From NCBI RefSeq assembly GCF_005869225.1, contig NZ_SWFP01000001.1:62001-126000 (forward strand): DNA of 64,000 nucleotides, written 5' to 3'. This stretch comes from Dyadobacter bucti (GTDB lineage Bacteria; Bacteroidota; Bacteroidia; Cytophagales; Spirosomataceae). Positions 54,649 through 63,455 of this stretch are shown one piece after another. Within the stretch, counting starts at the first letter, position 1. The number at the start of each line of letters is the position of its first letter. The notes under the pieces were generated by a model. The model was not told the DNA's origin. It searched no databases and saw only the letters and a list, made by a program, of their open reading frames with translations. The position numbers and the translations under genes are program-made.

Positions 54649-54840
54649 ATGGAGATAGGCAGACCCTTTCCAACCGATGAATGGTTAACGGTTAAGGAGT
54701 ATTGCAAGCGCTTCAATGTAACAACTACCCAAACGGTAAGTAACTGGATTTCCCGAGGAATTATTCCGGCTGAAAATGTATTGATTGTGGAAAAATACAA
54801 TAATATCCGGCTGATTAAGGCGCTGCCTTATCATCACTAA
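54649..54840 (+). CDS. Small HTH protein (MerR/excisionase-like)
   Basis: The 63-residue protein is almost entirely a helix-turn-helix: WLTVKEYCKRFNVTTTQTVS, then NWISRGIIPAENVLIVEKYN. The W-I-x-R-G-x-I-P pattern is that of MerR/excisionase-type winged helices, where it reads the recognition helix and wing. It lacks any ligand-binding part. It lies 43 bases before the gene at 54884 and may regulate it or be part of an old mobile element, though no integrase is nearby. Confidence 0.65.
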   Translation: MEIGRPFPTDEWLTVKEYCKRFNVTTTQTVSNWISRGIIPAENVLIVEKYNNIRLIKALPYHH

Positions 54841-54883
54841 TTTTAATTTTTAACCAACTCAAATTTTGAAGATCGCTACTTCC

Positions 54884-55354
54884 ATGAAAAGGACCTGCCT
54901 GTTCGGGGCTATTGGATTATTACTCGCTCTGCATGCCGATGTTTTCAGCCAATGCAAGGAGAAAAACAGCAAATCGAACAACCAGAAAATTTCCTATCAG
55001 GATGTTCCCCTGTCGGGAGCCGAGGAATTCCTGACACTTTCGAAAACCGGCGAGGAACAAATATTCAGCTATCAGAATGATCTGATCGAACTGGTTTACC
55101 ACGTACAGATGTTTACCGAGATCAAATTCACTTCTACAAAAGGCAATTTTTCGCTTTTTACAGCCACGTCAGACCGGACGTTCTGGGACCAGCATTTTAT
55201 TCTTTCTGCACCGGTAACATCCAGGGAGCTGGAAAAAATGAGAGGGACCACCAAAATCGAGATCATCCTGCCGGAAGATCATAAGGTATACAGCTTTAAT
55301 GCACAAAAAAGCCAGATGCTCAACAAAGCCATTGAGTGCGTGAATATCCGCTAG
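54884..55354 (+). CDS. Hypothetical exported protein
   Basis: From ATG 54884 (MKRTCLFGAIG) the protein has 156 residues; the TTG at 54866 would add six. A signal peptide is clear (cleaved near HADVFSQ). The mature protein is a mixed alpha/beta domain of no recognised family, with TFWDQHFILSAPVTSRELEK in the middle. Its stop overlaps the stop of the convergent kinase gene by four bases (55351-55354). Confidence 0.6.
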   Translation: MKRTCLFGAIGLLLALHADVFSQCKEKNSKSNNQKISYQDVPLSGAEEFLTLSKTGEEQIFSYQNDLIELVYHVQMFTEIKFTSTKGNFSLFTATSDRTFWDQHFILSAPVTSRELEKMRGTTKIEIILPEDHKVYSFNAQKSQMLNKAIECVNIR

Positions 55355-55965
55355 ATGTAAAACAACTCTTTGTTCAGCCTGGCCACAATCTGGTTGAAAT
55401 CATCCGGTACAGATGCGAAATCCATATTGTTCACATCTATTTCGATGATTTTTCCATGCTCGTATTTTTGCACAAAATCTTCGTAATAACGATTGAGACC
55501 AGCGAGATAATCCGTTGAAATACCGGCTTCAAATTCCCTTCCGCGTTTTTTGATCTGAGACACCAGCTTGGGAATGTCCGCTTTCAGATAAATGAGCAGA
55601 TCCGGTTGGGAAACTGTCTGGATAATGGATTCGAAAAGCAGCAGGTAGGTTTGATAATCCCGCTCGGTCATCACCCCGGACTCATGCAGATTTCTTGCAA
55701 AAATAAAAGCGTCCTCATAGATCGTACGGTCCTGAATAATAGTTGCATAAGTGGTGGCGCGTATTTTCTGGACCTGGGCAAAACGGTTGTTCAGAAAGAA
55801 AATCTGAAGATTAAATGCCCAGCGCGGCATATCCTGGTAAAAATCGGCGAGATACGGGTTCCCTTCAACTGCCTCGTACATCACCTCCCATTTGTAATAT
55901 TCCCCGAGCATCTGGGTCAATGTTGTTTTTCCTGCGCCGATGTTTCCAATGATTGCAATATGCAT
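55351..55965 (-). CDS. Deoxynucleoside kinase
   Basis: The 204-residue protein has the dNK-family P-loop GNIGAGKTT at residues 7-15, the ERS/DRT-type catalytic stretch QDRTIYEDAFIFARN near residue 90, and the LID region QIKKRGREFE near 145. The family phosphorylates deoxyadenosine, deoxyguanosine or related nucleosides in the cytoplasm; the specificity is not read here. CAAAAATA at 56003-56010 (TATTTTTG on the reverse strand) is a likely -7 element. Confidence 0.9.
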   Translation of the reverse strand: MHIAIIGNIGAGKTTLTQMLGEYYKWEVMYEAVEGNPYLADFYQDMPRWAFNLQIFFLNNRFAQVQKIRATTYATIIQDRTIYEDAFIFARNLHESGVMTERDYQTYLLLFESIIQTVSQPDLLIYLKADIPKLVSQIKKRGREFEAGISTDYLAGLNRYYEDFVQKYEHGKIIEIDVNNMDFASVPDDFNQIVARLNKELFYI

Positions 55966-56081
55966 GTGTTGATCCGATATGTAAATTTGAGATGTGCAGG
56001 TGCAAAAATATAGATTTCACGCAATAGTAAGCGATCGGTAAAAGTGCATTTTTTTCATTTCCGTTAAACTTCAGATCTTCG

Positions 56082-56133
56082 TATATTTGCGGCTGATTTG
56101 GAGAAAAGAGCGGCGTGAAATTCCCTCTTTTCT
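56082..56133 (+). promoter_or_regulatory. trhO promoter and leader hairpin
   Basis: TATATTTG at 56082-56089 matches the -7 element; TTTC at 56058-56061, 20 bases upstream, is a 3-of-4 match to the -33. In the leader, AGAAAAGAG (56102-56110) pairs perfectly with CTCTTTTCT (56125-56133) over a 14-base loop, ending 28 bases before the ATG. Confidence 0.45.
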
Positions 56134-56161
56134 ATTTGTGCTGTTTAAAATCGGAAGTGAA

Positions 56162-57148
56162 ATGAAGCCTTTTCGGGTTATTTTATATTATTACTATGCT
56201 CCCATCGCGGACACGGAAACCTATCGGGACGAGCATCATTTATTTTGCGTCGAACACAATTTATTAGGACGGATTATCATCGCGCCGGAGGGATTGAACG
56301 GTACTGTTTCGGGCACTCCCGAGGATTGTGATGCTTATATGGACTATATCCGGTCTGACGCGCGGTTCAGGGATGTACAGTTTAAGGTGGAGGAACATGA
56401 TAAGGTGGCTTTTCAGAAATTGCATGTCAGGGTGAAAGACGAGATTGTCAACTCCGATCTGCCGGTTGATCCGCTGGTGAAAACCGGAAAGCACCTGGAA
56501 CCGTCCGAATTTAAGAAGCTTATCAATGATCCGAATGTAGTACTTGTAGATATGCGTTCGGACTATGAGCACGAGGTCGGCAAATTCAAGGGAGCGATCA
56601 CTTTTGATATGCATAATCTCCGTGAACTGCCCGATCATATTCACGAAATCGAACATCTGAAAGACAGAAAAATTGTCACTTATTGCACAGGTGGTATCAA
56701 ATGTGAAAAAGCCAGCGCATACCTTCTTGACCAGGGATTTACGGATGTTTATCAGCTTCACGGTGGTATTATACGTTACGGTCTTGAAGAAGGCGGTGAA
56801 AACTTTGACGGTAAATGTTATGTGTTCGACAACCGCATTACCGTGGATGTCAACAAGGTGAACCCCACCGTGATTTCAACCTGCCATATATGCGGCACCG
56901 CCTGCGACAGAATGATCAACTGCGCGAATGCAGAATGTAATACGCATGTACCTGTATGCCTTTCTTGCGGGGAAGAAATGGAAGGGGCCTGTTCACCGGA
57001 ATGTAAGGCACATCCTGGAAAACGCGTTTACGACGGGACCGGGTACTATGTCAGCAACAGCAATCATTACCACCCGTTACAAGGGTTGAAAAGTCAAAAG
57101 AAAAACCTGAAGAAAATGAAGCTGGCCCAGCGCTCGCAGGAAGTTTAG
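56162..57148 (+). CDS. trhO: tRNA uridine(34) hydroxylase TrhO (rhodanese-like)
   Basis: ATG 56162 gives 328 residues and the normal N-terminus (MKPFRVILYYYYAPI); the open frame continues upstream but has no conserved sequence. The N-terminal UPF0176 domain (LLGRIIIAPEGLNGTVSG) is followed by a rhodanese domain with the active-site loop YCTGGIKCEKASA near residue 183, and a C-terminal Cys-rich, probably zinc-binding tail (CHICGTACDRM through CGEEMEGACSPEC). TrhO makes 5-hydroxyuridine at the wobble position of some tRNAs using oxygen. A GNAT gene converges with it, 3 bases apart. Confidence 0.93.
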   Translation: MKPFRVILYYYYAPIADTETYRDEHHLFCVEHNLLGRIIIAPEGLNGTVSGTPEDCDAYMDYIRSDARFRDVQFKVEEHDKVAFQKLHVRVKDEIVNSDLPVDPLVKTGKHLEPSEFKKLINDPNVVLVDMRSDYEHEVGKFKGAITFDMHNLRELPDHIHEIEHLKDRKIVTYCTGGIKCEKASAYLLDQGFTDVYQLHGGIIRYGLEEGGENFDGKCYVFDNRITVDVNKVNPTVISTCHICGTACDRMINCANAECNTHVPVCLSCGEEMEGACSPECKAHPGKRVYDGTGYYVSNSNHYHPLQGLKSQKKNLKKMKLAQRSQEV

Positions 57149-57151
57149 GGA

Positions 57152-57649
57152 TCAGCCGAGTTCTTTTTCGAGAATAAAATCGTTCATCCAGTAAGGACCG
57201 ATCGGAATATCCTTTTCCCCTGTTACCCTATACCCCATCCGCTCGTAAAAAGTCCTGGCTTTATTGTATCTGTTAACGTTCAGTGCTATTTTTTTTCCGC
57301 CCGCGAACCTCACCCAGGACTCAACGGCATGGAGCAGGTATTTGCCCGCGCCGGAACCCTGGGTAGACGGAAGTACATATATTTTATGTAATTTAAAGCT
57401 TTCCGGCTCGTCTTCCGACACAGATGCGAACCCTTCGGGAATATCCTGGTTAAAGAGTATAAAAAACTTGTGACCTGCCGCTTCGATCTGATTTTGCAGT
57501 GATTCATGGGAATAAATTTTTTGGAACATATAATCTATCTGTTCCTTTTCGAGAATCTCACGGTAAGTTGGTTCCCAGGTCTGTTCCTGAATTTTGATGA
57601 TCACCGGTATGTCAGCAACGGTTGCTGGCTGTATTGCGAATGAAGGCAT
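57152..57649 (-). CDS. GNAT-family N-acetyltransferase
   Basis: The 165-residue protein has the GNAT fold. The acetyl-CoA turn is LPSTQGSGAGKYLLHAVESW (near 90-110, with the Q/R-x-x-G-x-G/A motif as QGSGAG), and the ALNVNRYNKARTFYERMGYR motif completes the core. It resembles RimI/PaiA-like enzymes that acetylate amines or protein N-termini. The substrate is unknown. Confidence 0.9.
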   Translation of the reverse strand: MPSFAIQPATVADIPVIIKIQEQTWEPTYREILEKEQIDYMFQKIYSHESLQNQIEAAGHKFFILFNQDIPEGFASVSEDEPESFKLHKIYVLPSTQGSGAGKYLLHAVESWVRFAGGKKIALNVNRYNKARTFYERMGYRVTGEKDIPIGPYWMNDFILEKELG

Positions 57650-57663
57650 ATTATTTAAATTTG
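57635..57663 (+). promoter_or_regulatory. Putative surE promoter
   Basis: TTG (57635-57637), an 18-base spacer and TAAATTTG (57656-57663), a full -7 match, face right, 105 bases before surE. The sites overlap the start of the divergent GNAT gene. Confidence 0.45.
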
Positions 57664-57768
57664 GCTCACTGTCCGCAAATAACTATTTATTCACCTAAAA
57701 ACAACAACACTTTTATCGACAAAACCAGGCTTAGAGAACATAGTCCGGCTGCCGACAAGTAGAAATAT

Positions 57769-58536
57769 ATGAAACCCCTTATTTTAGTTACAAATGACGA
57801 CGGCATCACATCCAAAGGGATCCGCACACTGGTAGAAACCATGAGAACGATCGGCGATGTTATCGTAGTCGCACCCAACAGCCCGCAGTCGGGAATGGGC
57901 CATGCGATCACCATAGGAGAGCCTTTGAGATTATACGAAACACATATTTTTGAAGACGTAACGGAATACGAATGTTCGGGGACACCGGCCGATTGTGTAA
58001 AACTTGCCAAACATTATGTTTTGCAGGACCGGAAGCCCGACCTCGTTGTGAGCGGGATCAATCACGGCAGCAACAGCTCTATCAGCGTGCTGTATTCGGG
58101 AACCATGTCAGCGGCCATTGAGGCTGCGATAGAGGGAATACCGGCCATTGGCTTTTCGCTGTGCGACTTCCGGGAAGATGCAGATTTCAGTCATGCAGTG
58201 CCTTTTATTAAATCCATTACCGAATCCGCTCTGAAAAATGGCATACCTACCGGCGTTGCACTCAATGTGAACATACCGGAAAAGACCGACCTGCCGATCA
58301 GAGGCGTAAAAGTTTGCAGGCAGGCACATGCTAAATGGCAGGAAAAATTCGATTACAGGGTAGATCCAAACGGAAGGGGCTATCTTTGGATGGCAGGCGA
58401 CTTCGTTAACTTTGATACAGAAAAAGAAGATACCGATGTCTGGGCACTGGAGAACAACTACATTTCAGTAGTCCCGTGTCAATATGATCTGACAGAGTAT
58501 GAAGCATTAAAACAGCTATCAACCTGGGATTTGTAA
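57769..58536 (+). CDS. surE: 5'/3'-nucleotidase SurE
   Basis: The 255-residue protein is a typical SurE. The metal-binding NDDG lies at residues 8-11 (ILVTNDDGITSKGI), followed by VAPNSPQSGMGHAIT with the conserved Ser, SGTPADCVKLA, and VVSGINHGSN with the conserved Asn. SurE removes phosphate from nucleoside 5'- and 3'-monophosphates in the cytoplasm and helps stationary-phase survival. A GH3-family gene follows 14 bases after its stop. Confidence 0.95.
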   Translation: MKPLILVTNDDGITSKGIRTLVETMRTIGDVIVVAPNSPQSGMGHAITIGEPLRLYETHIFEDVTEYECSGTPADCVKLAKHYVLQDRKPDLVVSGINHGSNSSISVLYSGTMSAAIEAAIEGIPAIGFSLCDFREDADFSHAVPFIKSITESALKNGIPTGVALNVNIPEKTDLPIRGVKVCRQAHAKWQEKFDYRVDPNGRGYLWMAGDFVNFDTEKEDTDVWALENNYISVVPCQYDLTEYEALKQLSTWDL

Positions 58537-58550
58537 TTTAAAAATCAGCT

Positions 58551-60119
58551 ATGGCATTAGTAGGCAGTTTATTAAAAAAGGGAATTCATTTAAGTAATAT
58601 CGTTGCCAACCGGAGAAAGGCAAGCCTTCATCAGCAACAGAAAAAGACCTTGGCCAGGCTTCTTGCTAAGGCGAGATACACCGAGTTTGGTGAAAAATAC
58701 AATTTCGACGAACTGCTTTCTGCTATTCTTTTTGGTGAAAAAGGCGCATTTTATGAGTTATATAAAAAGTCAGTTCCTGTTTACGACTACAATAAGATCT
58801 TTAATGAATGGTGGCACAAATCGCTTGAAGGTGAAAAAGACATCTGCTGGCCCGGACAGATCAAATATTATGCACTGAGCTCAGGGACTTCCGAGGCTGC
58901 CACCAAGCATATACCGGTTACGAAAGCAATGTCCCGGGCGATACAGAAAACAAGTATCCGCCAGATCCTTTCCCTGGGACATTATAAAGACCTTCCCGAC
59001 GACCTGTACGAGAAAGGTTTTCTGATGCTGGGCGGAAGCACCAACCTGAACAACCAGGATAAACATTTTGAAGGCGACCTCAGCGGAATTACCGCCAAAC
59101 AGATTCCCTACTGGTTCCGCCCCTACTACAAGCCCGGTGAAAAAATCGCTGCCCAGAAAGACTGGGGCCTTAAACTGGAAGAAATCACCAAGCAGGCGCA
59201 CGAATGGGACATCGGTTTTATTGTGGGCGTACCTGCCTGGATACAACTGCTGATGGAAAAGATCATTGCTCATTATCAGGTAAAAACGATACATGATATC
59301 TGGCCTAATCTTCGTGTCTTTGCGCATGGCGGCGTATCATTTGAACCATACCGGAAAGGTTTTGAAAAACTGCTGGCCACGCCGCTGATTTACATCAACA
59401 CCTATCTTGCATCCGAAGGCTTCATTGCCTACCAGACCCGTCCCGGCGCTATGGGTATGGAGCTGGTCTGTGACAATGGGCTGTTTTTTGAATTTATTCC
59501 ATTCAATCAGGAAAACTTCGATTCGGAGGGCACTTTACAACCCGACCCCGAAACCCTTATGGTGGACCAGGTTGAAGAAGGAAAAGAATATGCATTACTG
59601 CTCTCCACATGCTCCGGCGCGTGGCGCTACCTGATCGGCGATACGATCAAATTTGTTGACAAAACAAAAGGAGAAATTGTCATTACGGGTCGTACGAAAC
59701 ATTACCTCAGTCTCTGCGGCGAGCACCTTTCGGTTGACAATATGAATAAGGCGGTTGACCTGGTTTCTGATGAAATGGGTTTGACTGTCAAGGAATTCAC
59801 TGTGTGTGGCGTGGAGCATGGCTCGTTGTTTGCCCACCACTGGTACATTGGCGTAGAGGAAAAAGATGTGGACGTCCAAGCACTAAAAACAAAACTGGAC
59901 GCGAGGCTTTCGGAACTAAACGATGACTATGCTGTGGAACGCAGGCATGCGTTAAAGGAGATTTTTGTAACCGTGCTTCCCAATCAGGTGTTTTACGACT
60001 GGATGAAATCCAAAGGAAAAATGGGTGGCCAGCACAAGTTTCCGCGTGTTTTCAAAAACTTCCTGATCGATGACTGGCGGTCATTCTTAAAAAACAACGG
60101 CTATGATGATAACGCTTGA
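58551..60119 (+). CDS. GH3 auxin-responsive promoter family protein
   Basis: The 522-residue protein is homologous to plant GH3 acyl-acid-amido synthetases, of the ANL adenylating superfamily. The AMP-binding P-loop-like YALSSGTSEAATKHIPVTK (near 106) and later YLASEGFIAYQ and ELVCDNGLFFEFIP segments, plus the hinge GRTKHYLSLCGEHLSVDN, match. Bacterial members are common in Bacteroidota but poorly understood; they probably conjugate an acid to an amino acid with ATP. It is 14 bases after surE, so the two are likely co-transcribed. Confidence 0.92.
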   Translation: MALVGSLLKKGIHLSNIVANRRKASLHQQQKKTLARLLAKARYTEFGEKYNFDELLSAILFGEKGAFYELYKKSVPVYDYNKIFNEWWHKSLEGEKDICWPGQIKYYALSSGTSEAATKHIPVTKAMSRAIQKTSIRQILSLGHYKDLPDDLYEKGFLMLGGSTNLNNQDKHFEGDLSGITAKQIPYWFRPYYKPGEKIAAQKDWGLKLEEITKQAHEWDIGFIVGVPAWIQLLMEKIIAHYQVKTIHDIWPNLRVFAHGGVSFEPYRKGFEKLLATPLIYINTYLASEGFIAYQTRPGAMGMELVCDNGLFFEFIPFNQENFDSEGTLQPDPETLMVDQVEEGKEYALLLSTCSGAWRYLIGDTIKFVDKTKGEIVITGRTKHYLSLCGEHLSVDNMNKAVDLVSDEMGLTVKEFTVCGVEHGSLFAHHWYIGVEEKDVDVQALKTKLDARLSELNDDYAVERRHALKEIFVTVLPNQVFYDWMKSKGKMGGQHKFPRVFKNFLIDDWRSFLKNNGYDDNA

Positions 60120-60133
60120 AATTCGGGCAGGAT

Positions 60134-60748
60134 TTATTTAAGAAAACTGGCATAAGCAATCTGGCAGGCGATCAGGATAAAAACGACGCCTGTCACTTTG
60201 TTAAATATGGTAACCACTTTGGGTGTAAAAACACGTTTCAGCCGGTGGGCAAACACCGCGATACCGCATTCCACCAAAAAAACAGCGATCACACTAGCCC
60301 CAAAGAATATAAGCACCTGATTGATGTTGTAATGAAGATTCGTGCGAATGTAGGATGCAATGGTAACCCAGCTGATGAAGTTCACCGGATTGAGCGCATT
60401 TAGTAAAAAACCGGTTGTAAAGTAATAAAGAAAGTTGCCGAACCTCGTCTTCGGATAAGCGATTTTGGGTTGCCCCTTGATAAGGTTACTCAGGCCCAGC
60501 ACTATCAGAAATATCACTCCCGCGCCAGCCATCCATTTTTTAAATCCGGGAATATCGGGCAGCAAAGCAGTACCGAATACAGCGAAGAATACAAAAATGA
60601 CATCCCCTACAAATACTCCGAATGCAATTTTCATTCCGGTCCGGTAGCCATTGTCTACACTGTTCTGCACCAGGGAAAAGAACACGGTTCCGAATGTAAG
60701 ACATAACGCAATTCCCGTAACCGTACCGTAAAATAAGGATTCCAGCAT
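60134..60748 (-). CDS. LysE/RhtB-family exporter
   Basis: The 204-residue protein has six hydrophobic helices and the LysE/RhtB pattern: N-terminal GTVTGIALCLTFGTVFFSLV, the loop FGVFVGDVIFVFFAV, and FLLNALNPVNFISW, a variant of the conserved NPK motif with the Lys replaced by Val. It probably exports amino acids. It starts one base after the NUDIX stop, so the two form an operon. Confidence 0.9.
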   Translation of the reverse strand: MLESLFYGTVTGIALCLTFGTVFFSLVQNSVDNGYRTGMKIAFGVFVGDVIFVFFAVFGTALLPDIPGFKKWMAGAGVIFLIVLGLSNLIKGQPKIAYPKTRFGNFLYYFTTGFLLNALNPVNFISWVTIASYIRTNLHYNINQVLIFFGASVIAVFLVECGIAVFAHRLKRVFTPKVVTIFNKVTGVVFILIACQIAYASFLK

Positions 60749-60749
60749 A

Positions 60750-61304
60750 TCAGATACCTTTTTGTCTGGCTGTCATCAAAATTGCGCAAACCGAGAGCGA
60801 ATCGGTAATTTCGGAGCGCATCACCATATCGACAGCTTCCTTTAAAGGTATTTTTTTGATCTGTAACACTTCGGTTTCTTCGGGCTCCGCCTCTTCCTGC
60901 ACCAGGTCTTCGGCGATGAATAAAAACCCTTCTTCGTTCGTAGCCGAATTGGATGTATGAATTCTGGCCAATTTGGTCCATTTATTCGCTACCAGACCCG
61001 TTTCTTCCTTTAATTCCCGTTTTGCAGCTTCCAGCACATCGGTCCCAAGCAAGCCGCCGCCCTCCGGAATTTCCCACGAATATTCATCAATCGCATATCT
61101 GAACTGGCCAACGAGGTAAATATTTCCTTCTGCGTCGAGAGGGATAATTCCGATCGCCTGGTTTTTAAATTTTACCAGACCATAAATACCGTTATTACCG
61201 GATGGGTTAATCACTTCACGGTGACTGAGTTCAAGCCACGCGTTTTCGTAGACGGTTTGTGATGAAAGTGTTTTCCAATTATTTTCTGTGGTTATTACCC
61301 GCAT
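60750..61304 (-). CDS. NUDIX hydrolase (ADP-ribose pyrophosphatase-like)
   Basis: ATG 61304 (MRVITTENNW) gives 184 residues; 23 upstream codons are non-conserved. The full Nudix box at 82-104 includes the core AAKRELKEETGL with the catalytic REXXEE Glu residues (GGGLLG start). WEIPEGG before the box and the length are typical of ADP-ribose pyrophosphatases. It shares a 39-base divergent gap with the CDF transporter. Confidence 0.93.
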   Translation of the reverse strand: MRVITTENNWKTLSSQTVYENAWLELSHREVINPSGNNGIYGLVKFKNQAIGIIPLDAEGNIYLVGQFRYAIDEYSWEIPEGGGLLGTDVLEAAKRELKEETGLVANKWTKLARIHTSNSATNEEGFLFIAEDLVQEEAEPEETEVLQIKKIPLKEAVDMVMRSEITDSLSVCAILMTARQKGI

Positions 61305-61312
61305 TTTCTTAT

Positions 61313-61320
61313 TATTTTTG
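61313..61320 (+). promoter_or_regulatory. -7 element of the CDF transporter gene
   Basis: TATTTTTG matches TAnnTTTG in full, 24 bases before ATG 61344. No good -33 element was seen, and the site overlaps the start of the divergent NUDIX leader. Confidence 0.4.
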
Positions 61321-61343
61321 ACCCCTGTACGACAAAATACGAA

Positions 61344-62357
61344 ATGCAAATAAACCAAAATAAGCTCAAACAACGTCTCATCCTGCTGTCTTTTATAGCC
61401 AGCATTTTGCTGACAGGCTTGAAGTTTTTTGCATACTATCTCACTTCTTCCAACGCAATATTAAGCGACGCACTCGAGTCGATTATCAATGTAATTGCCA
61501 GCGGATTTGCGTTTTACAGCATATACCTTTCCGCACAGCCTAAAGACCGTAACCATCCGTACGGCCACGGGAAAATTGAATTTTTTTCCGCAGGCTTTGA
61601 AGGCGCGCTGATCATCATTGCCTCTCTTTTTATCATTATCGAAGCAGTAAAGCGGTTCATTGAACCTGCCCCGATCCAGAACCTGGCACAAGGCTCCCTG
61701 TTTATATTGTTTACCATTTTTGTCAATACGGCCATCGGCTACAAACTCTTAACGGAAGGCAAAAAAGCAAATTCCCTTGCGCTGGTAGCCGACGGGCGAC
61801 ATTTGATGTCCGACAGTATCAGCAGCGCTATGCTGATATTGAGCGTCGGACTGATATTGCTTACCGGCCTGCAATGGATCGACAGCGCGGCTTCTCTTTT
61901 GTTCGGGGTGTTTCTTGCTTACAGCGGTTTTGTGCTTTTGAAAAAGTCTGTTGCAGGTTTGATGGATGCTACCGACGATGTGCTGCTCGACAAGGTAGTG
62001 CAGACTCTTCGTGCCAACAAAAAACCGGACTGGATCGATGTGCATAATCTGCGCGTGCAGCAATACGGTTCCGACCTGCACATTGACTGCCATCTCACGC
62101 TGCCTTATTACTGGGAATTGCAGAAAGTGCATGAATCCATACACGATTTTGAAAATATTCTGAAAGAACATCACAATGGGGAGACGGAAATTTTTGTGCA
62201 CGCCGATCCTTGCCTCGAACAGTGCTGCTATTTTTGCCGCATAGCAGATTGTCCTGTACGCCAGCATGCTTTCCTGAAAGATATAGAATGGGATGCGGCC
62301 AATCTTGTAAAAAATGAAAAACTATATAACGAAGCAAAAATTAATATTCACGAATAA
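61344..62357 (+). CDS. Cation diffusion facilitator transporter with a Cys-rich tail
   Basis: The 337-residue protein has the six-helix CDF core with metal-site motifs SDALES (helix 2) and HLMSDS (helix 5), the cytoplasmic loop HPYGHGKIEFFSAGFEG, and a C-terminal ferredoxin-like domain. The tail carries five Cys residues in DPCLEQCCYFCRIADC, extra to the usual CDF length, probably a zinc- or iron-binding element. It should export Zn, Fe or Mn in exchange for protons. The next gene starts 18 bases downstream. Confidence 0.93.
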   Translation: MQINQNKLKQRLILLSFIASILLTGLKFFAYYLTSSNAILSDALESIINVIASGFAFYSIYLSAQPKDRNHPYGHGKIEFFSAGFEGALIIIASLFIIIEAVKRFIEPAPIQNLAQGSLFILFTIFVNTAIGYKLLTEGKKANSLALVADGRHLMSDSISSAMLILSVGLILLTGLQWIDSAASLLFGVFLAYSGFVLLKKSVAGLMDATDDVLLDKVVQTLRANKKPDWIDVHNLRVQQYGSDLHIDCHLTLPYYWELQKVHESIHDFENILKEHHNGETEIFVHADPCLEQCCYFCRIADCPVRQHAFLKDIEWDAANLVKNEKLYNEAKINIHE

Positions 62358-62375
62358 TCATATCTAAATTTAACC

Positions 62376-63302
62376 ATGATGCATTTCTCACGTCGCGATT
62401 TCCTTAAAAAGGCAGGTGCTACCGCCCTGGCCGCAACTACAATCACCGATCTTCTGGCCGATTCATACGCCAAAAAGCTTTGGTTTGATATTTCGCTTGC
62501 AGAATGGTCACTTCACAAGGAACTGTTTGCAAAAAAATTGACCAACCTGGATTTTCCTGAGTTGGCAAGAAAAGAATTCGGAATTTCCATTGTTGAGTAC
62601 GTAAACCAGTTTTTCAAAGATAAAGCCGAGGATAAAACTTACCTGGCAGACCTGTTGAAAAGATCAAAAGACAATGGCGTTACCAACAACCTGATCATGA
62701 TCGACGGTGAAGGCGGATTGGGTGAACTGGACGCGGCAGTTCGTAACAAAGCCGTAGAAAACCATTACAAGTGGGTAGAAGCAGCCAAATACCTGGGTTG
62801 CAAAACCATCCGCGTAAATGCATTCGGAAAAGGCAGCAATGAAGAAATCGCAAAAGCTGCGGTAGAAGGCTTAGGAAAACTGGGTGAATTCGCCAAGAAA
62901 ACCGGTATCAATGTGATCGTTGAAAACCATGGCGGTTCTTCTTCAAACGGTCAGTGGCTGTCGGGCGTTATGAAGCAGGTGAACATGAAAAATGTAGGAA
63001 CATTGCCTGACTTCGGAAACTTCTGTATCACAAGAAAAGACGGCGGCTGTGCAGAATCTTATGACAGATACCAGGGAACCAAAGAACTGATGCCGTTTGC
63101 AAAAGGTGTAAGTGCCAAAACTTACGACTTCGATGAAAAAGGAAACTGCATCGAAACGGATTATACGAAAATCCTGAAAATCGTTAAAGATTCCGGATTT
63201 AAGGGAATCGCCGGTATCGAATATGAAGGGAGCAAGCTTTCTGAATATGATGGTATCAAAGCAACCAAGGCGCTGCTTGAACGTGTAGGACCTACGGTTT
63301 AA
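62376..63302 (+). CDS. Tat-exported sugar phosphate isomerase/epimerase-like TIM barrel
   Basis: The 308-residue protein has a twin-arginine signal ([18 protein letters not shown]), then the xylose-isomerase-like TIM barrel. Candidate metal ligands lie in [18 protein letters not shown] and the final [12 protein letters not shown]. It belongs to the group of periplasmic isomerases often linked with Gfo/Idh/MocA oxidoreductases in 3-keto-sugar pathways; no such neighbour is present here. It follows the CDF gene by 18 bases, which may be accidental. Confidence 0.85.
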   Translation: MMHFSRRDFLKKAGATALAATTITDLLADSYAKKLWFDISLAEWSLHKELFAKKLTNLDFPELARKEFGISIVEYVNQFFKDKAEDKTYLADLLKRSKDNGVTNNLIMIDGEGGLGELDAAVRNKAVENHYKWVEAAKYLGCKTIRVNAFGKGSNEEIAKAAVEGLGKLGEFAKKTGINVIVENHGGSSSNGQWLSGVMKQVNMKNVGTLPDFGNFCITRKDGGCAESYDRYQGTKELMPFAKGVSAKTYDFDEKGNCIETDYTKILKIVKDSGFKGIAGIEYEGSKLSEYDGIKATKALLERVGPTV

Positions 63303-63313
63303 GGAAGTGTGAT

Positions 63314-63431
63314 TGTGGTCATTTTTAGTCAGTGATTGTCATTTATGGTCAAGTGTTGTTTTAAATTACACCAAAACAACACTTGACCATAAGTGACCAC
63401 TAAGGAACAAACTTGACAATAAATGACCACA
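63314..63431. terminator. Nested inverted repeat between convergent genes
   Basis: An inner stem pairs 63338-63362 with 63373-63397 (25 pairs, one G-T wobble, 10-base loop). An outer stem pairs 63314-63331 with 63414-63431 (16 of 18). Both arms carry repeated (G)TCATTTATGGTCA-like units. It sits between the stops of the isomerase (63302) and folE (63456), so it can end transcription in both directions, but it is longer than a normal terminator. Confidence 0.6.
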
Positions 63432-63455
63432 CTTAACTAACCGGACAAAGTCCCT

